A stretch of 40,879 nucleotides of DNA from Terriglobus albidus. GTDB lineage: Bacteria; Acidobacteriota; Terriglobia; Terriglobales; Acidobacteriaceae. Location of the stretch: NCBI RefSeq assembly GCF_025685425.1, contig NZ_JAGTAS010000035.1:1-40879 (forward strand). The letters are read 5' to 3'. The notes beneath the pieces were generated by a model. That model ran no database searches, had not been told where the DNA came from, and saw nothing but the letters and a program-made list of their open reading frames with translations. The position numbers and the translations under genes are program-made. The first letter of the stretch is position 1. Every line of letters begins with the position of its first letter. Of the stretch, positions 17,285-25,412 are shown in pieces.

Positions 17285-18877
17285 ATGGGTATTACACGGC
17301 GCGATTTCCTTACGCGCGTAGGGCAGGCTGGCGGTTTCAGCGCTGCAGTTGTCACCATGCAAGCTCTCGGCCTGATGCCGATGAAAGAAGTTGAGGCTGA
17401 GCAGGTTAAGGCCACAACCGGTGCAGGGAAAGGTGTCAGCATCGTCGTCCTCGGCGGAGGCGTCGCCGGTTTGGTGACCGCCTACGAGGCCCGTAAACTC
17501 GGGTACAACGTCACCGTTCTGGAAGCCCGCCATCGTCCCGGCGGCCGTGCCTATTCGGCCCGCGGCGGAGACGTTCTTGAGTTTGTCGACGGCACCAAGC
17601 AGAACATCACCTGGGCTCCCGGCCTGTACTGGAACATGGGTCCCGCCCGTATCCCCTCCGTGCACGGCACCATCCTGCACTATGTGCGCGAGCTCAAGGT
17701 GCCGATGGAGGTCTGCGTCAACACCTCCCGCTCCACGCTACTGCAGAACGACAAGGTCAACGGCGGCAAGCCCTACACCCAGCGCAAGGTCATCAACGAT
17801 ACCCGCGGCGAAGTTGCTGAGCTGTTGACCAAGGCTCTGAACGGCGGAGCTCTCGACTCCGAGCTCACCAAGCAGGACCGCGAGCGCCTGGCCGACATCA
17901 TGCACCTGTGGGGACCGCTGGACGGCAAGAACAAGTACACCGGTTCTGACCGTGCCGATGTTACCCAGTACCCCGGCGCCGGCCCGCAGGAGATGATCGT
18001 CAACCGCGAGCCCATCCCGATGCACGCGCTTCTCGATGGCAACTTCTGGAACGCTGAGCTGTACGAAGAGCAGTGGGACTGGCAGGCGACCATGATGCAG
18101 CCGGTCAACGGCATGCAGCAGATCTCGAATGCCTTGGCCAAGTCGCTCGGCCCCATCGTCAACTTCAACTGTCCGGTCACCGAGATCACCAAGACCGACA
18201 AGGGTGTGAAGGTTGTCTACGAGAAGGCAGGCGTGCAGCACACCATCCAGGCCGATTACTGCGTCTGCGCCATGCCGCTGACGATCCTGAACAAGATCAA
18301 GGCGGACCTGTCGCCCGAGGTGAAGGCCACGGTCTCTCGCGCTGCTGACTCCTACCGTGGTTCCTACAAGGTGCCGTGGGAAGCCTCGACCCGCTTCTGG
18401 GAGAAGGACTTCAACATCTACGGCGGCCTCAGCTTCCTTGCTAAGGGACCGCAGCCCATCTGGTATCCCTCGAACAATCTCTTCGCCGAGGGCCCAAGCA
18501 TGATCTGTGCCGGCTACCAGGACGAGGCGATCGACGGCTTCAACAAGCTGTCGATGGAGGAGAAGTTTGCTGCCTCGCGTCAGTCCATCGAAAAGATGCA
18601 CCCCGGCTACGGCAAGCTGCTCTCCAAGCCCGTCTTCTGTGGCTGGAAGCACGTGAAGTGGAACGAGGGTTCGTGGATCGGCGCCATCACCAAGGCCGAC
18701 TACGCCACCATCACGCAGAATGATGGTCCCATCTATTTCGCCGGTGACCACACTTCGCACGTCGTGGGTTGGCAGGAGGGCGCCGCCGGAAGCGGACGCC
18801 GTGCCATCCAGATGATCAGCGATCACGTGAAGGCAGCCCGCCTCGGCGGAAAGCACTCCGACACGGTAAGCGCCTAA
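17285..18877 (+). CDS. Tat-exported flavin amine oxidase
   Basis: FAD-dependent monoamine/L-amino-acid oxidase-type enzyme of 530 residues. The N-terminus has a twin-arginine signal (TRRDFLTRVG) followed by a hydrophobic stretch, so the folded flavoprotein should be exported. The dinucleotide-binding motif VLGGGVAGL is near residue 56, followed by the VLEARHRPGGRAYS segment typical of the family. The C-terminal FAD motif is IYFAGDHTS. Amine oxidases yield an imine, ammonia and hydrogen peroxide. AAGGAG lies about 10 bases before ATG 17285. The next gene encodes an exported RidA that could hydrolyse the imine. The substrate is unknown. Confidence 0.9.
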   Translation: MGITRRDFLTRVGQAGGFSAAVVTMQALGLMPMKEVEAEQVKATTGAGKGVSIVVLGGGVAGLVTAYEARKLGYNVTVLEARHRPGGRAYSARGGDVLEFVDGTKQNITWAPGLYWNMGPARIPSVHGTILHYVRELKVPMEVCVNTSRSTLLQNDKVNGGKPYTQRKVINDTRGEVAELLTKALNGGALDSELTKQDRERLADIMHLWGPLDGKNKYTGSDRADVTQYPGAGPQEMIVNREPIPMHALLDGNFWNAELYEEQWDWQATMMQPVNGMQQISNALAKSLGPIVNFNCPVTEITKTDKGVKVVYEKAGVQHTIQADYCVCAMPLTILNKIKADLSPEVKATVSRAADSYRGSYKVPWEASTRFWEKDFNIYGGLSFLAKGPQPIWYPSNNLFAEGPSMICAGYQDEAIDGFNKLSMEEKFAASRQSIEKMHPGYGKLLSKPVFCGWKHVKWNEGSWIGAITKADYATITQNDGPIYFAGDHTSHVVGWQEGAAGSGRRAIQMISDHVKAARLGGKHSDTVSA

Positions 18878-18885
18878 GATAACCA

Positions 18886-18914
18886 GGGGCGGGCCAGTCA
18901 GGCTCGCCCCGTTT
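18886..18914 (+). terminator. Terminator or attenuator between amine oxidase and ridA
   Basis: A 10-bp stem (GGGGCGGGCC with GGCTCGCCCC, one G-U pair) and a 5-base loop are followed by GTTTTCC. It sits between two genes that look functionally coupled, so it may act as a partial terminator that lowers ridA expression. Confidence 0.65.
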
Positions 18915-18945
18915 TCCTTGTGAACGAATTTTCAGGAGACCTCGC

Positions 18946-19431
18946 ATGAAGAAGACCATCCTCGCTCTCGCCCTGGCCGCCGCTGCCGCCACCACCGCCC
19001 ACGCGCAGACCACAGTCAAGCACATCCAGGACGACAAGGGCTTCATCGCCACCGGCGTCTGGGCCGGCGACACCTACTATCTGTCCGGGCAGCTTCCTTC
19101 GCCCGTCACTCCGGCCGACCCGGCCAAGGGCACTCCGGCCGACTACGGCGACACCAAAACGCAGGCTGCGTCAGTGCTGGCCAAGATCGATGCGCAGTTG
19201 AAGGCCCAGGGCCTGACTATGGGCGATGTGGTGAAGGCGACCGTCTTCCTGGCTGCCGATCCCAAGACCGGCAAGCTGGAGTTTGCCGCGATGAACTCTG
19301 AGTTCGTAAAGTACTTCGGAACCAAAGATCAGCCGAACAAACCGGCTCGCTCGGCCGTGCAGGTGGCGGCCCTGGTCGCTCCTGGCGCTGCTCTGGAGAT
19401 TGAAGTCATCGCTGTGAAGAGCAAGAAGTAA
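18946..19431 (+). CDS. Exported RidA-family (YjgF/UK114) protein
   Basis: A Rid protein of 161 residues with a Sec signal peptide (cleavage after AHA near residue 20). Canonical RidA hydrolyses reactive enamines and imines to ketoacids. The conserved substrate-binding arginine is in NKPARSAVQV, and the C-terminal LEIEVIAV strand is typical. GGAG lies 8 bases before ATG 18946. It follows the Tat-exported amine oxidase by 68 bases. Because both are sent across the membrane, the pair predicts periplasmic amine oxidation with imine clearance. Whether this subgroup has deaminase activity is inference. Confidence 0.88.
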   Translation: MKKTILALALAAAAATTAHAQTTVKHIQDDKGFIATGVWAGDTYYLSGQLPSPVTPADPAKGTPADYGDTKTQAASVLAKIDAQLKAQGLTMGDVVKATVFLAADPKTGKLEFAAMNSEFVKYFGTKDQPNKPARSAVQVAALVAPGAALEIEVIAVKSKK

Positions 19432-19457
19432 ATTTCGTACAAGAGGTGTGGGCTAGT

Positions 19458-19591
19458 ACTTCGAGCGAAGCTCGAAGTAGTGGAGCCGTGGGCTTCAGCC
19501 CACGGTTTCTCAGCTAAAACGAAATGGGCTTTTAGCCCTGGGCCTTAGTTTTTCGATTCTCGGAAACGACCCAGGGTTGAAGCCCATTCAT
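19458..19591. repeat. Composite palindromic repeats between ridA and DUF503
   Basis: Three hairpins lie in the 242-base gap: ACTTCGAGCG-type 19458-19478, the perfect CCGTGGGCTT/CAGCCCACGG palindrome 19486-19505, and an AATGGGCTTTTAGCCCTGGG block pairing with CCCAGGGTTGAAGCCCATT (19523-19588). The last two recur in the same order at 27049-27147. No gene is visible. Confidence 0.75.
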
Positions 19592-19673
19592 TCCAGATCT
19601 TCAGTCAGCGCTGAAACCCGCTCCCACCCTTTCCGTTCATACAATTTGGTGGACGCACTTCGGAAATCAACAC

Positions 19674-19970
19674 CTACTCCTCCATCAAATCCGCCGACGC
19701 ATCCAAAATCTCAGCACCTAACCCCGGCGCTAACCGGTGTGCCGCGTCTTCCACCTGCTGCAACAGGCCAAGCACGTAATCGCGCGAAGCTGAGATCGCA
19801 ACGACGCCGATGGTCGCGCGGTTCCACAGGCTGGCATCGTCCATTTCTGCGACGGAAATATTGAAGCCGTGGCGCAATTTGTCTTTGAGCGAGCGCACGG
19901 CCTGGCGGCGGTCTTTCAGGGACTGCGCATGTTCGATGTGAAGCTCGATCGTCAGGCGGCCAATAGGCAT
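19674..19970 (-). CDS. DUF503 (YlxP-like) protein
   Basis: A 98-residue protein of the DUF503/YlxP family, small ferredoxin-like-fold proteins often encoded near nusA-infB-rbfA and of unknown function. Characteristic are the start (IGRLTIELHI), SLKDRRQAVRSLKDKLR and the FNISVAE motif. It starts one base after the stop of the YagU-like gene, so the two are surely co-transcribed. It is not in the usual infB neighbourhood here. Confidence 0.85.
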   Translation of the reverse strand: MPIGRLTIELHIEHAQSLKDRRQAVRSLKDKLRHGFNISVAEMDDASLWNRATIGVVAISASRDYVLGLLQQVEDAAHRLAPGLGAEILDASADLMEE

Positions 19971-19971
19971 C

Positions 19972-20430
19972 TTAGAGAACGCGGCGTATCACGGAACGTA
20001 CCGTCTCTGTCACTACGCCGTACACAACGTGGGAGATCATCTCGCTGCTCCGCTCGCGCACATCCTGATCTTTCGGCTCGGCTGCCAGACCCAGCTTCGG
20101 ATATACGCTTTCATGCGTCAGGGTGGCGAGCACGACACCAAACTGTGCTCCGTTACGCGCTGTGGCAGCAGGGTAGAGCTCCGCGAGCATTCCGTAGGCT
20201 CCGCCGGCCGCTGCGCCGAAGCCCCAGTGGATCGTCTGTGCCGCAGCGGCTTTGGTGGAAGGGGGGAGGTGGCCGGCAAGCTTCTCCGTCAGAATCTCCG
20301 ACGGCTCCAATTCGCCATGCGTGTGCGGGGGATAGAACTTCTCGACGAGGCCCTTGGCAGCGGTAGCGACAAGGCCTGCGGCGACACCCGCCAGCAGGCC
20401 CTTCAGTAGATTCGGTTTTGCGTTCGACAT
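19972..20430 (-). CDS. YagU/DUF1440-like membrane protein
   Basis: A 152-residue protein resembling the YagU/DUF1440 inner-membrane family. Features are an N-terminal Gly/Ala-rich helix (LLKGLLAGVAAGLVATAAKGLVE), a HWGFGAAAGGAYG segment in the middle, and a C-terminal HVVYGVVTE helix. E. coli YagU has been linked to acid resistance; no function is established for this one. It lies 18 bases after the acidic-protein gene and one base before DUF503, forming a three-gene minus-strand operon. Confidence 0.75.
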   Translation of the reverse strand: MSNAKPNLLKGLLAGVAAGLVATAAKGLVEKFYPPHTHGELEPSEILTEKLAGHLPPSTKAAAAQTIHWGFGAAAGGAYGMLAELYPAATARNGAQFGVVLATLTHESVYPKLGLAAEPKDQDVRERSSEMISHVVYGVVTETVRSVIRRVL

Positions 20431-20448
20431 GGCAATTCGTTGGATGCT

Positions 20449-20775
20449 CTATTCGTAGTCGTCGTCGTCCTCTTCATCCTCATCATCGTCGTCGTAGTCC
20501 TCGTACTCGGGCTCGTCCTCGGCGTCCTCGTCGTACTCGTCCTCGTCTTCGTCGTCTTCATCTTCTTCGTCGTCGAAGTCTTCGTCTTCTTCGTCCTCGT
20601 AATCGCCATCCTCGTCGTCGGCGTCGTCCTCATCCTCGTCGTCGTAATCCTCATCCTCATCGTCATCGCTCACAGGGGAGGCCAGCCACATCTCGGCGGC
20701 GTTGAGGGCCAGCAGGCCTTCGGGTACGAAGTCGTGGGTGGCGGGTTGCATCAGGAGGTTTTCGTTCAGTTCCAT
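20449..20775 (-). CDS. Extremely acidic low-complexity protein
   Basis: A 108-residue protein, not recognised. The first 36 residues are ordinary (MELNENLLMQ, then a hydrophobic LLALNAAEMWL). Residues 37-108 are about 85% Asp/Glu, broken mainly by single Tyr, Ala, Gly, Phe or Pro. I choose ATG 20775 because AAAAGGACG lies just upstream. The codons GAC, GAG, GAT and GAA are mixed, which argues against simple trinucleotide slippage alone. It is the first gene of an operon with the YagU-like protein and DUF503. Such tails can bind cations or mimic nucleic acids, but no function should be assigned. Confidence 0.65.
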   Translation of the reverse strand: MELNENLLMQPATHDFVPEGLLALNAAEMWLASPVSDDDEDEDYDDEDEDDADDEDGDYEDEEDEDFDDEEDEDDEDEDEYDEDAEDEPEYEDYDDDDEDEEDDDDYE

Positions 20776-20875
20776 GATTCGTCCTTTTGGGATGGGGTTA
20801 GGTTCGGGTTCGTTTTGTGAATGCACGAATAGACGCTGAGAAAACAATACGGGATGTGACTCCCACACGAAAATT

Positions 20876-22306
20876 TTAGGCCGATAACCGGGCTAAGTGT
20901 TCCTTATCCGGTGGCGGCGTCAGGTAGCTTACAACGATCAGGCACAGGAGTGAAACCAGTAATGCAGGAAAAATTGCATCCCGTGCCGCAATGGCCTGTG
21001 GAAGCAGATGTTTCACCCAGGCCGTATCCCACGAGACGGTCACGACTGTACCCGCTGCAATGGATGCGACGGCCGCGGCACCGGTCGCACGCTGCCAGAA
21101 AAATGCCGCCAGAATCACCGGCGTCAGCGCCGCTGAGTAAATGGTATAGGCATAAAGTGTCTTGGCCAGGACGCTGGTTATTCCTACCGCCTGCCAAAGA
21201 GCCCATCCGCCCAGCAAAACTACCGTCAGCCGCGAGACAATCAACACTTTCTTATCAGACGCATCCGGAGAAAGATAGCGTACATAGATGTCATTGATCA
21301 GGTTAGTGGCGGGGGAGAACAGAAAGCTGTTTGCCGTGGAGATCACCTTGGCAAAGATCGCGCCCATCATCACCGCCCCCAGCAGACTCGGCAATGAGTG
21401 CAGGGCAGTAAAGGCCAGAATCTCGCGCGGATAGGGCTGAGAACCGTTCTGCTTCGCCAGGACATTCCCCACGATTGCCAGCGCCACGATCACCGTCTCA
21501 AGGATGACGGTGCCGATGATCCAGCCCACCACTGCAACCCTGGCATCCTTCTCACTCTTGGCCGAAAAGAACTTCTGATACATCGACTGGTTGCCCAGCA
21601 TCAGCAGACAGGTCGGCAGAAAGATCTCCAGCGCCTGGATCAGAGAAAAATCTCCCAGAGGCGTGAAGTAGCTCGCCGGCAGCGCCGCATGCACGGCGCC
21701 CCATCCGCCTGCCGCATGGACCAGAAGCGGGAAGGAGATCACCAGTGAGAAGGTTGCAAGCAAGCCAATGACCAGATCGGTGTAAGCCACCGAAGACATG
21801 CCCGCAATCGCGGTGAAGAAGATCACGAACGCGGCAATGATGTACCGGCCCAGCATTGGCGAGATGACGCCGGGAAAGATAAGCGAGAGAATGTCGCCGC
21901 CGCCAATGAACTGGTAGCTGGTAATGGCGGTAAAGGCGAACAGGATCGCGATCACTCCCAGCACGCGGGCCGTCTGGTTGTAGCGTGCCTCCAGAAGGTC
22001 GGGAATGGTGAACTGCGCGAACTTTCGTGCGCGGGGAGCGATGAAGTAGATCAGCAGCAGCCCTGCCCATCCCCCACCGCCCTGCCACAGGGCAACAAAG
22101 CCGTGCTTGTAGGCATTCTCCGCGCCGCCAAGAAGGGAACCTGAGCCGATCCACGACGAGAGCAGAGTGAAAACCAGAACGAAGGCGGGAAGGGAACGGC
22201 CTGCAACCAGGTAGTCCGCCTTTGTCTTCACCTTGGAAAGCCGAGTGAAAGAGACGGTTAACAAGGTCGCGACGATAATGCTCAGGACGATGGCGTACAG
22301 GTTCAT
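20876..22306 (-). CDS. Sodium:solute symporter (SSS family)
   Basis: Inner-membrane Na+-coupled transporter of about 476 residues and 13 predicted helices, with a LeuT-type fold. The N-terminal DYLVAGRSLP motif after helix 1, SSWIGSGSLLGGAENAYKHG in helix 2 and the RARKFAQFTIPDLLEARY loop are typical of the SSS family. The substrate is unknown; the family includes proline, pantothenate, sugar and carboxylate transporters. ATG 22306 is chosen because the upstream open frame (to 22411) is not membrane-like. No strong ribosome binding site is visible. It is divergent from the L,D-transpeptidase gene. Confidence 0.88.
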   Translation of the reverse strand: MNLYAIVLSIIVATLLTVSFTRLSKVKTKADYLVAGRSLPAFVLVFTLLSSWIGSGSLLGGAENAYKHGFVALWQGGGGWAGLLLIYFIAPRARKFAQFTIPDLLEARYNQTARVLGVIAILFAFTAITSYQFIGGGDILSLIFPGVISPMLGRYIIAAFVIFFTAIAGMSSVAYTDLVIGLLATFSLVISFPLLVHAAGGWGAVHAALPASYFTPLGDFSLIQALEIFLPTCLLMLGNQSMYQKFFSAKSEKDARVAVVGWIIGTVILETVIVALAIVGNVLAKQNGSQPYPREILAFTALHSLPSLLGAVMMGAIFAKVISTANSFLFSPATNLINDIYVRYLSPDASDKKVLIVSRLTVVLLGGWALWQAVGITSVLAKTLYAYTIYSAALTPVILAAFFWQRATGAAAVASIAAGTVVTVSWDTAWVKHLLPQAIAARDAIFPALLVSLLCLIVVSYLTPPPDKEHLARLSA

Positions 22307-22459
22307 AGCAAGCAGTGTCACGACAGTGTAGCGGAAGCGCTGTGGATCGAATGGTCTTTTCTTGCCTCCGCAGGGACCTGGAAGGGCCGTTCCGTTTTCT
22401 CTGGCTGACAATGGGGTGACTTATGGCATCGTAGGGAACAGATGCAGCACGGAGGCTGT

Positions 22460-24187
22460 GTGAACGGTAGAGTCCTGGGTGGTCGTGTGTTTGCCGCGGC
22501 AATGATCGCGGTTCTGATAGCAGCAGGTGGTTGTAAGCGAAAGCACGGTGTCGGCAAGACGCTCGAAACCTTCTCCCCGGACTACTCCAATCAGCTGCAG
22601 CAGTTGGACGCCACCGGCAATCTGCCCATGCTGCGTTGGCCCAACTACACCGACTACAAGAACTATGTGCAGAACTTCTATGCCATGCGCGAATATCGAC
22701 TGGCGTGGACACGTGATAAGAAGCCGGTAAAGGCAACCACGGATATCATCCATCTCTTCCAGACGATCGATCGCAAGGGGCTGAACCCGGAAGACTATGA
22801 TGCCGACCGTTGGCCGCAGCGCCTCGCCGGGCTGTCTTCTGCGTCAGATGATGAGCTGGCAAAGTTCGATATCGCGATGACGGTCTGTACCATGCGCCTC
22901 GTTAGCGACCTGCACATTGGCCGTGTGAACCCTCAGCACTTCGACTTTGATGTCAATGCCCTCGGAAAGCGCTACGATCTGCCGACCTTCCTCGCGGAAA
23001 ACGTTGTCGACTCCGAAGATGTTGCTTCGCAGATCGCATCGGTTGAGCCCAACAGCGACCAGTACCGCGCGACCGAAGATGCGCTCGGCAAATACATCGA
23101 CATGGCAAAGGCGAATCCGCAGTGGGATCCGCTGCCGGCTGTAGCCAAGCCGATCCTGCCCGGCGGCGAGTATCCCGGGCTGCAAGCCATGTGGCAGCGG
23201 TTTACCATCCTGGGCGATACCCAGGGAGAGGCACCTACCGGAAATGCCTATACCCCGCAGGTTGCGGAGGTTGTAAAGCACTTCCAGCACCGCCACGGCC
23301 TGGAAGAGAACGGGAAGCTGGGGCCGCAGACAATTGCAGCGCTGAACATCTCTCCCGCATCACGAATTCACCAGTTCCAGGACACCCTGGAGCGCTGGCG
23401 CTGGCTTCCGGACGAGTTCCTGAAGGCGCCGCTGCAGGTCAACCTGCCGGAGTTTGTTCTGCGCGTGCATGATCCCGTTACCCATAAGCTCGACTTCAGC
23501 ATGCGTGTCGTGGTGGGGCAGTTTATCGGCCAGCATCAGACGCCGGTCTTCACACAGAAGATGAAGTACATCGTCTTCCGTCCCTACTGGACGGTGACGA
23601 CCAACATCGCCCGCAAGGAGATCGCTCCACACGTCGCGAAAGATCCTGGATATCTGGCAAAGAAGAACTTTGAAGCGGTGAACGCGCAGGGCCAGCCGGT
23701 GACAAGCTATAACGCTGATTCGATCGCACAAGGCCGCGTGATTGTCCGCGAGAAACCGGGGCCAAAGAACTCTCTCGGTCTGGTGAAGTTCATGTTCCCC
23801 AACCAGTACGACATCTACATGCACTCCACGCCCGCGACGCAGCTCTTTGCCAACTCCAAGCGTGACTTCTCACACGGTTGTATCCGCCTGCAGGAGCCGG
23901 AGAAGCTCGCTGACTGGGTATTGAAAGATCAACCGGAATGGCCCGAAGAGAAGATCCACGACGCCATGAACAACGGGCCGGACAATAAGACGGTTGTGCT
24001 GAAACAACCGCTTCCGGTAGTGATCTTCTACGCTACAGCCCAGGTGGCGGAGGATGGAGATATCCACTTCTACGACGATGTCTACGAGTACGACAAACAG
24101 CTGGAAGACGTCCTGCGCAAGGGTTATCCCTACCCCTGGTTCAAAGAAGAAGTAAAACCCAAAACCGCCCCAGGCGAGACAGTTTAG
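22460..24187 (+). CDS. L,D-transpeptidase, YcbB/LdtD type
   Basis: Forms 3-3 cross-links in peptidoglycan or anchors proteins to it, in the periplasm. I prefer GTG 22460 (575 residues) because GGAGG lies 4 bases upstream; ATG 22442 is also in frame. The N-terminus has a hydrophobic helix and a possible lipobox (IAAGGC). After the YcbB N-terminal scaffold domain comes a peptidoglycan-binding domain around residues 255-300 (QVAEVVKHFQHRHGL...TIAALN). The YkuD catalytic domain has His455 and SHGCIR, with catalytic Cys474. A convergent DUF882 gene follows, a partner type also next to ycbB in E. coli. Confidence 0.93.
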   Translation: MNGRVLGGRVFAAAMIAVLIAAGGCKRKHGVGKTLETFSPDYSNQLQQLDATGNLPMLRWPNYTDYKNYVQNFYAMREYRLAWTRDKKPVKATTDIIHLFQTIDRKGLNPEDYDADRWPQRLAGLSSASDDELAKFDIAMTVCTMRLVSDLHIGRVNPQHFDFDVNALGKRYDLPTFLAENVVDSEDVASQIASVEPNSDQYRATEDALGKYIDMAKANPQWDPLPAVAKPILPGGEYPGLQAMWQRFTILGDTQGEAPTGNAYTPQVAEVVKHFQHRHGLEENGKLGPQTIAALNISPASRIHQFQDTLERWRWLPDEFLKAPLQVNLPEFVLRVHDPVTHKLDFSMRVVVGQFIGQHQTPVFTQKMKYIVFRPYWTVTTNIARKEIAPHVAKDPGYLAKKNFEAVNAQGQPVTSYNADSIAQGRVIVREKPGPKNSLGLVKFMFPNQYDIYMHSTPATQLFANSKRDFSHGCIRLQEPEKLADWVLKDQPEWPEEKIHDAMNNGPDNKTVVLKQPLPVVIFYATAQVAEDGDIHFYDDVYEYDKQLEDVLRKGYPYPWFKEEVKPKTAPGETV

Positions 24188-24436
24188 TACCCCCCAATAC
24201 ACTGGGTGCCCCATCCATCGCGTATCGGGGTCCCCAGCGAACTCGTTCGCTGGGGTGAGAACGCGATGGGCGGGACATTCGAGCTTCGCTCGAACCGCCT
24301 TTTGTTTGTCATTTCGTAGCGATAGCGGAGAAATCCGCTTCTCTACCGATGGCTTGTCGGAAGCTCAACCGCTGAAGTCAGCTCCTGGGGCGTTGCCCCA
24401 GGCTGGTATAGAACGCGCCTTCAGCGCTCCAACTCA
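24188..24436. repeat. Nested palindromic repeat cluster
   Basis: This 249-base convergent gap holds the GGGTGCCCCATCCATCGCG repeat near 24207, a GTCCCCAGCGAA/TTCGCTGGGG hairpin inside it, TTCGAGC/GCTCGAA near 24279, and a GTCATTTCGTAGCGA segment also found near 33875 and 36263 (complement in the former). It ends with GGGGCGTTGCCCC plus CGCGCCTTCAGCGC near 24391-24428. No gene is visible. Confidence 0.75.
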
Positions 24437-25042
24437 TTAATCGTTATGCGCCGTACCGTACGTCCACTGCCGCACCGGCCCGACATCCACGTGCACAAAC
24501 TGTGACACCGGATAATACCCCACACCGCCGGCATGCAGGCTCAACGCAGCCTGACGCAGCTTCGCCGTCGTGACTCCCGGCACACGGATATCGATCGCCT
24601 TGGCCAGCACATGTTGCGAGTTCTTCGCTACGCCCGTATCCGCGCTGCGGCCGCGCAGGAAGTTGTTGCTCCACGGCGTGCGATAGCCACAAACGATATC
24701 AATCACGTTGTTGGGCCGTCCAAGCCGGGCAAGCAGTGTGTGCAGCACGTCAAACTCTTTCGGGTCGTAGTGGGCAACATCACCCGTGCGATGGTCCCTC
24801 AGAAAGCTGTTCAGCTTCGCAATACCCGAGGGCACATACTCGTTGCCGATCTTATAAACCACATCGATGTCCTCGCCAGTATGCAGGTGATGCAGACGCA
24901 GGCGGTATTGCTCGAGCGGACGGCTTGGCGCCGGCTTCATACCAGTGGGGAGGTCGTTGGCGTGTGCCGCCGTGCGGGAGCCAAAGAGGATCAGGAGGAG
25001 GGCGCTGAATACGGCGCCGCAAGCCAGACGGCGAAACTGCAT
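24437..25042 (-). CDS. DUF882 / YcbK-like (peptidase M15-type) exported protein
   Basis: A 201-residue exported protein with a signal peptide (cleavage after TAAHA, near 28) and a DUF882 domain of the M15/DacX-like zinc peptidase fold. The zinc ligands are visible as His144 and Asp151 (SQHVLAKAID) and His184 in FVHVDVG, with the CGYRTPW motif at 118-124. In E. coli the family member MepK/YcbK cleaves the 3-3 cross-links made by L,D-transpeptidases such as YcbB. Here the two genes are convergent neighbours, so a synthesis/hydrolysis pair is a reasonable inference. Confidence 0.88.
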   Translation of the reverse strand: MQFRRLACGAVFSALLLILFGSRTAAHANDLPTGMKPAPSRPLEQYRLRLHHLHTGEDIDVVYKIGNEYVPSGIAKLNSFLRDHRTGDVAHYDPKEFDVLHTLLARLGRPNNVIDIVCGYRTPWSNNFLRGRSADTGVAKNSQHVLAKAIDIRVPGVTTAKLRQAALSLHAGGVGYYPVSQFVHVDVGPVRQWTYGTAHND

Positions 25043-25109
25043 GAAAAAAGTCTCCGAATGAGGAATGACGATTCGTAAATCGCAATCGGGATTTGGGCTT
25101 GCTCTTCCT

Positions 25110-25412
25110 TTAAGTATACGTTGCCGGGTCCAGCTTTGCGGCGACCTCCTCGGCCCGGATGCATGTGATCAAAATCATTTTGGATCGGCTGGTCTGGCCG
25201 CTCTTCAGGATTACTCGGCTTTGCGAAAGCCCCAGTATTTCAGCAAGATAACGCAACAACGCGACGTTGGCTTTGCCCTCGACAGGAGGAGCCGTCAGTG
25301 CGATCTTGAGAGCTCCATCGTGCTCGCCGGTAATGGCAGTGCGCCGGGCTCCCGGATGCAGACGGACTGGGAGCAGGCAATCCTCGCCGCTCTGCTGCAG
25401 TCGCAGGCTCAT
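25110..25412 (-). CDS. DUF167 (YggU family) protein
   Basis: A 100-residue DUF167/YggU protein of unknown biochemical function. Typical features are RLHPGARRTAI, the core APPVEGKANVALLRYLAEILG and the RVILKSGQTSRSK motif. Its start codon overlaps the stop region of the yggS-like gene by 4 bases, which implies coupled translation. YggS and YggU are neighbours in many bacteria, though the usual YggT between them is absent. Confidence 0.9.
   Translation of the reverse strand: MSLRLQQSGEDCLLPVRLHPGARRTAITGEHDGALKIALTAPPVEGKANVALLRYLAEILGLSQSRVILKSGQTSRSKMILITCIRAEEVAAKLDPATYT

Noticed and set aside
17738-18856. A 372-codon open frame opposite the amine oxidase
   Set aside because: It is a shadow of a GC-rich gene; the sense frame has all family motifs.
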